A stretch of 59,050 nucleotides of DNA. Source: Nephromyces sp. MM_2019 (lineage: Eukaryota > Apicomplexa > Aconoidasida > Nephromycida). Below the pieces are notes generated by a model. It was not told the origin of the DNA. It made no database searches and saw only the letters and a list, made by a program, of their open reading frames with translations. Position numbers and translations under genes: made by a program. The first letter of the stretch is position 1, and each line of letters starts with the position of its first letter. The stretch covers positions 7,837 through 66,886 of the forward strand of contig JADHZB010000946.1 of assembly GCA_015657535.1 (NCBI GenBank), read 5' to 3'. Of the stretch, positions 23,489 to 35,600 are shown one piece after another.

Positions 23489-26158
23489 ATGAGCAATCTT
23501 CAGTGTCCTACAAACTGCTTGAAAATGAAGAAATTGCACAAACAGCAATCAAGCTTTGAGTTTGTTTTGATTCTAGCCTTCATGGGTATACTCACCCAAT
23601 TAGCAACTGTAAAATCACAGGGTATTTCTTTACCAACAACAACCACCACCACAGCATCTCCATTAAATGAAGGTGTGTGTTCTATAGCTACGCTTAACCC
23701 GTGTGTGCCAGCAGCTATTTGCAACCCTTCACTACCTGTGCTTGGTGAAGCTATATGTGTCTGCCCAAATGGTTATGGTGGGGATGGTAAGCGACAAGAC
23801 GTGGGTGGTTTTGGCTGTTATGACATAGATGAGTGTTTATCAGGCACACACACATGTGACGCTGTCTCGCAGGTGTGCTTCAATTACAATGGTGGTTTCT
23901 CTTGCCAGTGTGCTACAGGCTATAGAATGGATAACAATAATGTTAGCTGTGTAGATATTGATGAATGCTCAACAGCAATGAATAGATGTCCACTCACCGA
24001 AACAATGTGTTTCAACACACCAGGATCATATGAATGTGTGTGTAGGACTGAGGGAATGATTTTTGATATGGAACATGGTGGGTGTAGGCCTATTGATAAA
24101 TGTATTGATCTAGGTGGCTCAATGAACCCCTGTTTACAATTGTGTACAATGAATGGGACTGATACAATATGTTCATGTGAAGCAGGATACACACTCAATG
24201 AAGATCAGACGACATGTGATGATGTGGATGAGTGTGCATTAGGGCAACATTCTTGTGACCCAAATGGTATAATTTCAACCTGTGCCAACACTGTTGGAAG
24301 TTATAGGTGTGATTGTAACGCACAAATGGGTTATCGTAATGCACCAGATGGACGAAGTTGTATAAATTTGAACGAGTGTGCAACGGATGCAACGGCCTGT
24401 GGAACAGGGGCTATGTGTTGTATGGATCTTGAACCACCACAGAGGTTTGCTTGCATTGTGCCTGGTGAAGAAGAACAGATTAACCAACAAAAGCACCCAG
24501 GCTTCAATGAATATTTTCAAGTGTTTCAAAGGGAGGCTAGGAAAGAGATCCCAAACAAGCCAATTAAGAGAAATAAAATAGAAACTCCCTTACCAAAACA
24601 AATCGAGAAATTATTTCCAGCTAATGCATACCTGGGAGACCCAACATTATCTAGAGCTGAAGATTACCAGCTAACAGCCCGACATATTATTGATAACAAT
24701 TGCTTCGAGTTTGAAACATTGTATGTTGACAAAGATGTATATCCAATTGTTGAAAACGTTCAATATGCTTCAACATGTCAAAACATATGCTCAGCTCAGA
24801 AAAATTGTATCTATTATAGCTACAACGTAGTTACACAAGAATGCCACTTGAAAGCAACCTCCTTTACACCTTATTTTGATTCAGATTATGTATCTGGTGT
24901 AGGTGATTGTAGTTACAATGAACAGTACAAACAAACGTCTGATAAGGGATTGTTTTCACTTGGACTTACAGCATTTGAGCCTGTCCAAATGAGATCAGGT
25001 GGTGGTTTGTTAAGTCGATTCTTAGAACAAGATACTCGTACAATTGATGAGATAAGAGAAGGTGTATTACCTGCGGAAATGTGTGGTGGAAACTCAGGTT
25101 TACATAGGCATTGTGTAATTGCTGGAAATTTGGAATGGAAAGAAATTGAAAATCTTACACATAGTGCTGTACCATACAACTTTGTAACTACTTCAGATAA
25201 GCACATCTATGTCAAGCCAATAGAAAATCCAGAGGAGAATGCATATACTATAACAGGTATGAGTATAAAGAAAGTAAACAAGTCATCTGAAAAACAACTA
25301 ATGGGTATGGGGTTAGATTTAGGATTAGGTGAATTATTAGGAAGTAATGTACTTAAGTTTTATTCAAATAATCTTGGTGTGCTGGATGGCCTAATGCCAA
25401 TCAATCTATTTAGCCCATCATGTCCAGATGGATATATATATTCATCTGATGTAGCACGTGAATTGCGTAAGGAGAAAACAATGGATGTAGCTATGAGTTT
25501 CTTCACAGATGAAAATAATGGTACTGTCACACCTAAGGATCCTGCTGACCTTAAAAATTCACTTGTTAGTAATACAAATTATTTAGCCAATGAACTGGCA
25601 CGTTGGTATATTGAATTAGCCAGTGCACCTGTTGATTTAGCAACCGCAGCATTTGTAGGTACACCCACTAATACATATGCAAATGGTACGTCTGGCATTA
25701 TATTAACAGATGGCACACTCCCTGGGGGCGTTACAGAAGGCTCACCAAGTAATATATAGGGGATGGGAGATGTTTATAGTATCATCTAGATATTAATATA
25801 TGTGAATATCTGTTGTCTATATATATATATATATATCAACTAGTATGTGTCTGTGATTTCTGTTCCTAATATGTGCTATATATATATAATGCGTAAAGCA
25901 TTTACCATTATAAATACTTGTAAAAGTATGTATAGAATAGTTCAGTTAATCCTAAATATACTCGCTGAATAAATAAATAAATATATGAATAAATTAATAA
26001 ACTAATAAACACATATTTTTTTACCATGTAAATTAGCTGGAATTACTGAAGAGCGTAAGAAGTTGAATAGTGCTTTGTTAACCACACTTGGTTTCTTGTC
26101 TGTGATTGGTGGTACAACTGGTGGCGGCAGTAGTACGGCCAGGGCCTATGGATTCTAA
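23489..26158 (+). CDS. Secreted EGF-repeat and PAN/Apple domain protein
   Basis: Starts at 23489 or at the second ATG, 23525; the latter gives a cleaner signal peptide (FVLILAFMGILTQLATVKS). A Thr run is followed by about six EGF modules at residues 64-110, 112-154, 156-199, 201-243, 245-291 and 293-332. Modules 2, 3 and 5 start with the calcium-binding consensus (DIDEC, DIDEC, DVDEC) and have the hydroxylation-type core (F/Y.C.C). A PAN/Apple module spans Cys405-Cys474 (CQNICSAQKNCIYYSYN). The remaining 280 residues match nothing I know. Such EGF/PAN combinations are typical of apicomplexan micronemal adhesins, so a role in attachment is likely but inferred. In-frame stop at 25757-25759 gives 756 residues. 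Splicing 25685 to 26037 (donor GTACGT, phase 1) instead adds a terminal exon, 26037-26158, ending ARAYGF, for 772 residues. A second phase-1 donor lies at 25659. Confidence 0.9.
26037..26158 (+). other. Alternative terminal coding exon of the EGF/PAN gene
   Basis: Preceded by the acceptor AAATTAG. In the frame set by a phase-1 donor it reads GITEERKKLNSALLTTLGF, then a Gly/Ser-rich end and TAA. Its codon usage resembles the main exon and it has no AT-rich drift before the stop. A short hydrophobic stretch (ALLTTLGFLSVIGG) would change the character of the C-terminus. Confidence 0.6.
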
Positions 26159-27002
26159 AAAATTTATTTCAATCATTTATTTATAATAACTAAAATAATG
26201 TTTGACCTAATAAATTGGCTGTAGTAATTTGCTTGTATATTAATTAGTTCAATAATTCGATTATTTATAAACATGATAACCAAGTGGTTAGTTAAATTAT
26301 GATTTTAGTGCTATAATTGTATGTACTTGAAAATAATTTATAATTTGAGAATTTATTATAAATTTATTATAAATTTTTATTTGTTGATTCAACCATATTT
26401 TAGCTAATATTAAAAGAAAATTCTAATTGAAAAATAATTATCAATTTTAAATGAGAAAAATGAGATTTGAAAGGTTAGGGGATAAACAAGAGTTATACAT
26501 TTATATAATATAATTAGAGGTTTGCACACAAACATATATGATTTTATAAATAATTTTGATCTATATATAAAAATGATTTTAAGTCTCAAATCCAATTTAT
26601 TTTATGATTTACAACACCTAAAACATGTTTTATAAATATAAAAGTGAGAAATAATAATATCTACACATGATGAGTAAATCATATTATCAATGTTGCTTAA
26701 ATAACAAAATATTAGATTAAGTTGTATTTATTAAATTCAATGTGTAGAATATGTTTTTTGAAAATAAGATAAAATTTGTTCTGTTTGAGTAAAAATTCGT
26801 TATTTTTGTTGGAAAAAATGTTGTAGTAAATTACAAAATTACAATTTCTAAATAATATAAATAATCAACTTTTCCTCTTTTTTATAAGTTCATCAAAGGT
26901 TACAATAGGGGAATAGTAAAAAACGTAGAAGTCCAATATTCATATATAAATGTGATCATTGATATTTGAGGGGCATTGTGAAACAATAATTTTTAAAATC
27001 AT
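26159..27002. other. Convergent intergenic spacer
   Basis: About 840 bp of very AT-rich DNA between the 3' ends of the EGF/PAN and lysine-rich genes, with no microsatellite of note and no gene. Confidence 0.6.
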
Positions 27003-29273
27003 TCAATTTTGAACTGATATCTCTGGATTTATCCTGTGTGTTGAATCATCTTTTATTGAACAGTTCATTCCGATATTCTTGGAATTCTTAAATTGGTTGT
27101 TACTTGAAGTGACATTCAGTACATCAGAAAAATTCTTATTGAAGTTGATATGATTAGGTAGATGATGATGTTTGGTTAAGTATGATCTCTGATTTTGAAT
27201 TAGCTTCCTATTAACTTTGGTGTCCTGTATATCATTTCGTGACTTGTACATATGATTACTGAGATCATGTAGTTTATCATTAGGAATAAGCTCAATTTCA
27301 GATGAAGTATTTTTATCATTTATAGGCGCTATGTTTGCTGTGCTATTTTCTGTATTAACTGTAAGGGAGTTTGAAGCGTCCCAATTTTCAGTGGTAGGAA
27401 TAGCACTGCATCCAAGTTTTAAATTAGACATATCACTAATATTGTTGGCATCATGAATCATTCTTGGAGTGGGCGCAATTAGTTGACTTGAATCTGGTGG
27501 TGCCTCAATTGGTTTTAAATTTTGTGAAATGAAAATAAATTGCTGAGCTAATGTCTTGGGTGGTGTTGAAATTGGTGATATTGCATTGTATAGTTTTGGT
27601 GTTGATCTACGGACATTATGCTTAGCTCTTTGCCTTCGGCTTGGGCTAATACTGATTTGTGATCTTCGGCTGTTGCTTCCATTGTCATCAGGTATCGTTG
27701 AGCTAGTGTCGTTAATGTTCAAGTTTATATTTTCAATATCTTGGGGTAAATCTTCATCTTCGAAAACTTTTACATATTTAGGCTTATTAAAATATTTTTT
27801 ATTTATCGCAAAAAAGCCTAGTGGATGAAGTTTTTCTTTTGTTAAATGACCCAATGACTTTTTGGATTTATTCTTGGATTCTAAAATTCTTTCCAAAATT
27901 GAGTGAGTACGTAATTTAAGTGCTTTTGTTGATGAAGGAGTTCTGAAATTGTTACGAAGAAAAAGGTTACCTTTAATATTGCTATATGTACCCCTCCTTA
28001 GTGGTCTAATTAAACCACTGTTAGCAAATTCATTTAATAATTTATTTAAATAATTTCTGAAACTTGAGTTGTCCTCATGTTGGATGTGTCTAATTGAGAT
28101 GTCTATGATATCTTGAGCAGCGCAGCCATCTGTTTTCCCTAGAATCTCTATGGATAACTTGAACATCTTCAGGCAAGCAATCTTTGACAGTCCATCAAAA
28201 ACATCCATTTTTTTATATTTGCACGGAGTTTGGTCATCAAAAGCAACCTTCGATGACTTTTTTGGGACGTAATACTTCCAAGAAGGCCAGTTTTTCTTTG
28301 AATTTGAAGCTGAGCTCGTAATAGGAGAAGGTGAGGCCTTCCTTTCAATTCCCGGCTCTAGGCTCTCTGAAGAGTTGTTGCTTGCGATAGTGCCAGGAAT
28401 GTAATCCTGTAGTCGTGTAGGAATAATAAGTGGCTTAGGTTCATTGTGTATTTTGTTGTCACTGGTAGTATCCAGCCTAGGCTTAGTATTTTTAACGATT
28501 GGCTTTATTTTTAGTTTTGTAATATTCTTTAAAATGTCTTTATTCTTGGAAAGACTTTTTGGTGCTTTTTTGGCCTTTAATATGACCTTTTTGGACTTTG
28601 GGTGCTTATATATTTTGTTAAACTCTGGTTTTTCTTTACGAAACTTTGGGTTTGTTTTTTGAACTTTAAAATTGAATTTTTGAGCCTTTGGGTTTGTATT
28701 TTGATCCTTTAGGTTAGCCTTTTGAACCTTTGAAACTTCATATTTAACCTTCTGATTTGTTTTTTGAGCCTTTGGATTTGCTTTTTGTACCTTTGGTTTT
28801 GCTTTTTGTACCTTTGGATTTGATTTTTGAGCTTTTGAGTTTACTTCGAGAACCTTTGAACTTGCTTTATGGGCCTTAAGTTTAAATTTTTGGTCCTTTG
28901 TCTTTACCTTGTGAGTTTTTGAGGCCTCTTTCGGAGTTTCATTGGCTTTTGTGTAAACTTTTGAATCTTTTTTCGTTGATTTCAAGCTAGTAGTGGGGGT
29001 GTTATTTTTTGTTTTTAGGGGATCATTCTTTGGCTTGCTAGTAACTTTGCTTATAAGTTTATTGGCGATGGTTATTGTGGTCTTTCGATCTTTGTTTTTG
29101 GGATCATTTCTAATCGTTTTTGGGGCTTTGAGTGGAGTTTTATTTGTGGATAGACGTGCAATCGTTTTAGTGATTGGGCTAGCAATTTTTTTCTTCTCTT
29201 TGACCCTAACTATGTTACTAGTTTTATAATTTTTTTCAGCCCTCTGAGGAATCTTGCTCTTCCCACCTTTCAT
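27003..29273 (-). CDS. Lysine-rich chromatin-type protein with linker-histone-like winged helix
   Basis: A single uninterrupted frame of 756 residues starting MKGGKSKIPQ. Residues about 95-240 are strongly basic with degenerate repeats of the form KAQKxNPKVQK, like the tails of H1-type histones. Residues about 357-440 form a compact hydrophobic pattern: DVFDGLSKIACLKMFKLSIE, GCAAQDIIDISIRHI, FRNYLNKLLNEFANSGLI, then a basic turn RPLRRGTYSNIKGNLFL. This suits three helices plus a beta-hairpin, the winged-helix fold of the linker-histone globular domain. The C-terminal third is Ser/Asn-rich with a basic SPSRRQRAKHNVRRS patch. Nuclear DNA binding is a reasonable inference; identity as a true H1 is not proven. 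The start is 40 bp from a divergent small ORF. An alternative is another lysine-rich nuclear factor with an unrelated winged helix. Confidence 0.75.
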   Translation of the reverse strand: MKGGKSKIPQRAEKNYKTSNIVRVKEKKKIASPITKTIARLSTNKTPLKAPKTIRNDPKNKDRKTTITIANKLISKVTSKPKNDPLKTKNNTPTTSLKSTKKDSKVYTKANETPKEASKTHKVKTKDQKFKLKAHKASSKVLEVNSKAQKSNPKVQKAKPKVQKANPKAQKTNQKVKYEVSKVQKANLKDQNTNPKAQKFNFKVQKTNPKFRKEKPEFNKIYKHPKSKKVILKAKKAPKSLSKNKDILKNITKLKIKPIVKNTKPRLDTTSDNKIHNEPKPLIIPTRLQDYIPGTIASNNSSESLEPGIERKASPSPITSSASNSKKNWPSWKYYVPKKSSKVAFDDQTPCKYKKMDVFDGLSKIACLKMFKLSIEILGKTDGCAAQDIIDISIRHIQHEDNSSFRNYLNKLLNEFANSGLIRPLRRGTYSNIKGNLFLRNNFRTPSSTKALKLRTHSILERILESKNKSKKSLGHLTKEKLHPLGFFAINKKYFNKPKYVKVFEDEDLPQDIENINLNINDTSSTIPDDNGSNSRRSQISISPSRRQRAKHNVRRSTPKLYNAISPISTPPKTLAQQFIFISQNLKPIEAPPDSSQLIAPTPRMIHDANNISDMSNLKLGCSAIPTTENWDASNSLTVNTENSTANIAPINDKNTSSEIELIPNDKLHDLSNHMYKSRNDIQDTKVNRKLIQNQRSYLTKHHHLPNHINFNKNFSDVLNVTSSNNQFKNSKNIGMNCSIKDDSTHRINPEISVQN

Positions 29274-29313
29274 TTCGGGGACAAGCTTAATGTAAGGTCA
29301 CTGGACATTATCA

Positions 29314-29430
29314 ATGCCTAAGAAGTTAGAAATGAGTTATGCCTTGAAGACAAAAGCCCCTACTCTATTTAATGCAGTTCAATATGTTAACCCAGAATCC
29401 AAGTCAGGGGGTGGAAGCAAGAAAAATTGA
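29314..29430 (+). CDS. Possible 38-residue basic protein
   Basis: An ATG-to-TGA frame too short for usual ORF thresholds. It reads MPKKLEMSYALKTKAPTLFN and ends SGGGSKKN. The bases are less AT-biased than the flanks and the codons look ordinary, unlike surrounding AT-rich DNA. Its ATG lies 40 bp from the start of the divergent lysine-rich gene, so the two could share a promoter. I do not recognise the product. It could instead be the leading end of a spliced gene or chance. Confidence 0.3.
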   Translation: MPKKLEMSYALKTKAPTLFNAVQYVNPESKSGGGSKKN

Positions 29431-32400
29431 GAAGAAGGAGAATATTAAAAACGCCGATCGGGTGTGTTAAAATATATGAGAGCTGAGGAGTGTGTATATG
29501 AAAATATAAGTTGAGTTTGGAACTATTTTTTAAATTGTAAGGACATAGAAAATTTTGAGCTAATCAAAATTATAATCGATGTAATTTGCTTATGTTTAAT
29601 TATCAGCCAAGTAAGGGATTCTTAGTTTTTCTACTCAGGTATTTTATAATTTTTAATCATTTTAATACCAAATGATGAAACGAACAGTGAGACATGAGCT
29701 AAAATGAGGCAAGTCATCAGTGTACATACACAAACATCGAAAACAAGCAAATTTTTTCACTAGCAACTTAAATTCGTAGCATTGACTAGTTACTTGTTTG
29801 ATATTATAGCTCCGCCCTTTCTGGAGATATTAATTGTATAGAAACAAATGAGAGAAGCTAAATTGTTTGAGCGGAGAAAAGCTTGACTAATCACAGTGAT
29901 TTTTATCTCCTGATTAGATTTGTACTCGCTTCAAATAATAGGCAATTTGTTACTATCCAAAAGACATCAGGAATGTTTCCTTATAGAGCTCTTACACATC
30001 ACAGCTGGTTACAGAGTATATACTATAGTGGTTAAGAATTATTATTTATAATAATTCACAAACTTTCTTGATTTTAGCGCAATCGCCAATTTCAAGTTCT
30101 CACACTTTTAGACTTAAAATCCAGGCACCTTCACTTGCTCGAATCTTATAAAGAAAATTTTGATCATCAAAAACAGGTTATGATATTTACCACACAATTT
30201 GTTTAGGTCATTGAACCTTAGCAGCTTCTTATAAGATTGTTTGCAAGTTCACAAGGTAATTGTTAACAACTTTTACAATGTTTCTTACAGTGTGAAATTT
30301 AATTAAATTGAGGCAGAGCCAAGTTGGGTAAGATTCGATGAAAATTAATTGTATTAACTGAGACTGTTCAATTTTTTGATAAACACAACCCAATTAGCTG
30401 AGATTGAACCAAATTAATTGAATTTGAATAGAGCCAAGTTTTGGCCACATAATTTGGACTAATTTATGAAATTAGTGCATGCGATTCTCGATCCCAATCT
30501 TGCCAATACCACTGGTGCTGAGTCTAATAAATTTATGTAATTTGAATAGGTATAATCAAGTGAATTGCTAACCAGATTTGTTTTCTAGTTTTTAAGAAAT
30601 CACATATGATTTTGAAGAATTAAGTTTATGCTCTATCATAATTTGAGAGTGCATAGCGTCTAAACCGTTATTTGCATTACTAAATACAATCTGATTTGAT
30701 TCTAAATCCACTCAAACTGTGAAGTTTAATAAAAATAAAGAATAAATAGCCAATTACAACTCCATTAAAGAATGTGATTGATTTCAGGTTATGTTCAAAA
30801 TATCTTAAAATATTTATAACTTAGGAATCATTAATTGGTTTTTAACCCATGATTTTCAATGAGTTTTAATTACAAATATGAATCAGATCAAAACAAATAT
30901 TTTTTGTCGAATAAACCAATAAGGTCTGAAAAATTCAGCTCTTTTACTAGTAATGTTTAAGCTAACAAGGAAAGTGCAAAACAATTCAAAACTCGGTGTT
31001 GTTAAATTTGGGCGTGGGGATAACTTAATCTCTAGATTATATATATCTAATAAATAAATGTTAGAGCGAGTGAATAAAATAAGAAATTGCTGAAATTATA
31101 TTGTAAATTCATCAATAAGGTATTTCAAATGCACTAATAAATAATAAGATTACTTTATTCAAATAGTAATAGCATTAGGTAAGTAATAATATCAAATCTC
31201 AACAAATCAATATATATATATATATATATATATGTTAAGCCTTAAAGTAGAATACTTTCATCTTACAAAGGATAAACTTAATACGATGAGATGAAATTAT
31301 AGTAATTCAAAATACTATTTCTACAAAAATAGACTTTGCATTTATGTATATATATATATATATATTCACAATGATCTCAAACAGTGTTTATGACTTTACA
31401 TATCAAATTTCGGACATAACCAATCTTATTGGTGTAATATATATACATATATGTATATATATATGGTAGTTTTTGAAACATATTGTTGGATTACTTAATA
31501 AACAATTTTATGCTAAAATCTTGTTATACATCCCTTTTTATCAAATATATATATTATATAGCATGGAATATAAATTTGAAGAGATTAGATATATAAATTC
31601 TTTTCAATGAAGTTACAGCAGCTAATAAAACAATTTTAAATTATATTTGATGTATCTCAATTCATCAAATTATAAATTAAATTAACTTTTACAAATTGTT
31701 TAATTATTAATGTGATTCTAATAGTTTGTCGTGATAATAACTTTACATTGTCATAAAGAGTTGTTTCTAGTATTAGATCTATTGTATTAATTGAGACTAC
31801 AAAACATAAACGTATTTGTGAAATTACTTAAGACTAATTAACAGTTGGAGTAATTTAGATATAGCTTTTAAATTTAATTCTTTGATTTGTATATTTTCCA
31901 TTAAAGTTTACTTCTTGAAAAATAGTAATCCGATAAAAATGTAATGGGTTTAAATATTAAGATTTAAAATTGTAATAAAAGAATATGATGAATTAAAAAA
32001 AAACCAATTTGTATTATGTTCAGTATTTGATATAAATATATAATGAGTCAAATGTGTATATAAAGTTAGTCATTCATTTTAATTATTGTGCTTTAAGTAA
32101 TTTAAATCATTACTATTTCAACAAGTATATATTCAACTTTTGTGAAATGTTTATATTGATTCTGTATACTCATTGAAATTGATAAAGATTTAAGATTGAT
32201 ATCCTGAAAAAATTGACCTTTTTGAAATATTTATATTGATGTTTTACACATTTTAAATTCTTAAGATTATTATTGTTTCACACACAAATTTGTGAACCAA
32301 TATTTTTAAAACGGGATTTTACATATATTGAAAATGTGAAAGCTTTTCATTGGATGTTTTACAGATTGAATTTGCATGTATTTCTCCTCAAACCCTTGAT

Positions 32401-32628
32401 GTTTAATTTTATATAAATTGTAGGTGTTAATCATTATTAATATTGAGTTATAGTTGATATACCTTTAAGATGGTTAATAAAGATTATACGATTAATTAGC
32501 TTGTGGGTAGGTTTGGATAAGTAAATCAAACTGAAGGGGGATAATAAACTTAGTATAATTTATGTTAATGAATAAGATTAAAATTTGTAATCTGGACAGC
32601 TAAAAAGAATAAAACATCAATATTTGAT
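29431..32628. other. AT-rich intergenic region downstream of ASCC3
   Basis: About 3.2 kb. It holds (TA)n tracts near 31210-31232, 31345-31365 and 31437-31463 and an 11-bp direct repeat (AGAGCCAAGTT at 30315 and 30430). TG/CA microsatellites, common elsewhere, are nearly absent. No gene or RNA gene could be supported. Confidence 0.5.
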
Positions 32629-35600
32629 TTACAGAAATACACACTTCACAAAATTTAGTATATACTCAATCTATTTGTTTTTTAGCATAAATTTTAGGTA
32701 TTTATGTTTTAAATATAGCTATATATTGATTTAAAAAGCATCTATATAAATTATATTAGTGTATAATTTATATTTTTATAACTTAGATGTATATAGAGTA
32801 TTTATCTATTATTAATATATATATAATGTGTATATAGTATATATTGATATTACCTGCCTATCTATACCAAAGTAACAGTCTGAGCAAAACATAACCGATA
32901 AACAATAAACCGAGTCTGGTTCTATGGGAGAATTAATCCTAATCATAATAACAAAATAAGTTAGGATGTGTAAAGTGTGTTAAACGTTTAATATTAAGAG
33001 ATTACACTTTTTTCAACATAAAATGAATATATATACATATATATATATATATAAGTAACCAAATAGATATAATAAATTAGTTTTAATAGATCACACACAT
33101 TTAAAATGGAATAAATATATATATATATATAACTCACGGGATAGTTAATTTACTTTTTTTCTTTGATGGTGAAAACCTCTTCAAAGCAATCAATTCATCA
33201 CAATTCTTATCTGTGTCACCAACTACAACATACCTATATATATGTAAATATATTTGTTGTATGTTTGAAAACTGTATGTAAAAAATTCAAGGTTTAGGTG
33301 GAGTGTTTTTAAGTGCGTGTGTAAAGGGATTTCTCAGTACAATATAATTAAGGAGTGTAATGTCTTATTTAGTGGTTTACTTTGATATTGAAAATATTAT
33401 GTGTATTTATATATTATCTAACCATCCAGGTCTCCTTTTATTTGGGAAATTTGGTGTGTAAGATGTGTGTACAATAGGCCCAATAAATTCAAAAGAGAAA
33501 ATTAACTGAAGTGGGCTATTATAAGGTATAAGATATCCAGCATAAAATCCTGTTGGGGGAGTAATTTTCTTTGCTAAAAAATTATATAACACATAAAAAA
33601 TTATTTGGAAATTCATATTAAGGTGTGTAAAGTAATTATCTAAAATCACACATAACATCAGGTGTGTAAATGAATTATCTAAAAACATGCATAGTAAATT
33701 AATTATCTAAAAACACACATAATAATATGTAAATTATCTAAAAACGCACATAGTTAAAGGTGTGTGTAAATGAATGATTTAAGAATAATCAACTAAAAAT
33801 TCTAGTATTAACTAACTTAAGTAAATCAAATTATGGTGTGTAAACATGAAATGTTTTTGATATAATGACACACAATAAATGTATAATCAAATAAATTTTT
33901 GCTTTTCAATATTTACCTCTTTGATATACATTATCTTCTAGAGGTATTCTTTGAGCAGGAAAGGTAAGGTTATGTGCATCCAAAACATATATGGAAATGT
34001 GTGAATCAAATCGAGGTATATGCTTTGATATATCAATTATTTCCTTCCTGAAATTTGTTGGAAGCTGTGATAACAACTCTGTAGAATTCTCAGCTTCAAT
34101 GAGCTATGATTAAATGGATAGATTAAACAATGTGTGTATTTTTATGTGTTTAAAATTATGTATAGAGGTAGATATATAGAGCTATTTATGTGTCTAATCT
34201 TGGATACACACACTTATACATATCTTTTTATATAGAGTATAAAATAGCATATTGAGATAAAATAATGGATTTACAGATATTTGACAGCGTAATATATGTG
34301 TGTTAATGTTTTAAGAAACTTTATCATAAGTATACTTCATGACTAGAAAAGTGTATATAGTAGTTAGTGTGTGTGTGTATATCATAATATAGAATGTGTA
34401 AATAGTTTTGAGGATGTGTGAGTATCCTATTTTGTAGGCATTCTGGATATTATGTAGTAATTTATATATGCACATGAATATAAAAAATACCCTATCTACC
34501 TGTGGAAGGTCAATGATATTTCTCTGTTCAAAGTGTGTGTACACATCAAGGTTTTTAAAACAAGGGAAAATAGATAAACTACTAGCTGTAGGGTAAGTAG
34601 CTTGTTGGAGGCATTGAATTAGCAATATGAGGTTTAATGCATATGTTAATTCAGCTTCCTGCAGTGAGATATCAATCATAGCCTATAAACATGTAATTAA
34701 ATATATTTGTAACGTACAGACACACACATACATAAACACACAATATCTCTCTATTTATATATAGGAATATTCATTAATTCACACAGATTATATAAATCTT
34801 TAAAGGGCCTAAAAATAAACACCAAAGGTTACAGATATACATATTTATATACCTCATGTTCACACACTTCCAAAACGATAAATAATTTGGACACACACAT
34901 CCACCTATCCTATTTTCACGCGCTCAGTTATACTTTTACATACACTCACACACACACACACACACACATCCCCCCACACACACATATATACATACACACA
35001 CAAACATACATAAATATATACACACATACATACCTACACACACATACACATATACACACACACACACATACACACAGATATATATATAACCTGTATGATT
35101 CGAATAGATTGATTTAAAACAGATATGAGGTCTGTGTGATAATCAACGATAGGTAATTCAATACCAAAAATGTGTGACTGTAAAAGTAAGAAGGCTTTTG
35201 TGTGTGGGTCATCATATGAGTTTGGGTTGATAGAAAATGGGCATTGTTTTGATAATTGTTCATTGAGTAATTCCTCATTGTGCCTGTGTGTGTATAAATA
35301 TGTATAGGTATATATATATATATGTATATGTGTATATATATGTGTATATATATGTGTGCGTATAGATATATGTATATATATAAATGTGCGTGTATAAATA
35401 GATACGTGTTTGTACTTAGAGTGATGAATTAAATAAAAATAAAGTATGTAGGTTAAGATATGAGCGTGTATGGAGTGATGTATTAAATAAAGAGTGTATA
35501 GTTAATATATATATATATATATGTGTGTGTGGTGTTAAGTATAAATTAAAAAAAACAAGTGAGGGAAATGGGGATAAATATACATTCAGTTTAAAATAAA

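Noticed and set aside
24913..25206. Minus-strand frames inside the EGF/PAN gene
   Set aside because: Antisense shadows of a clearly coding plus strand.
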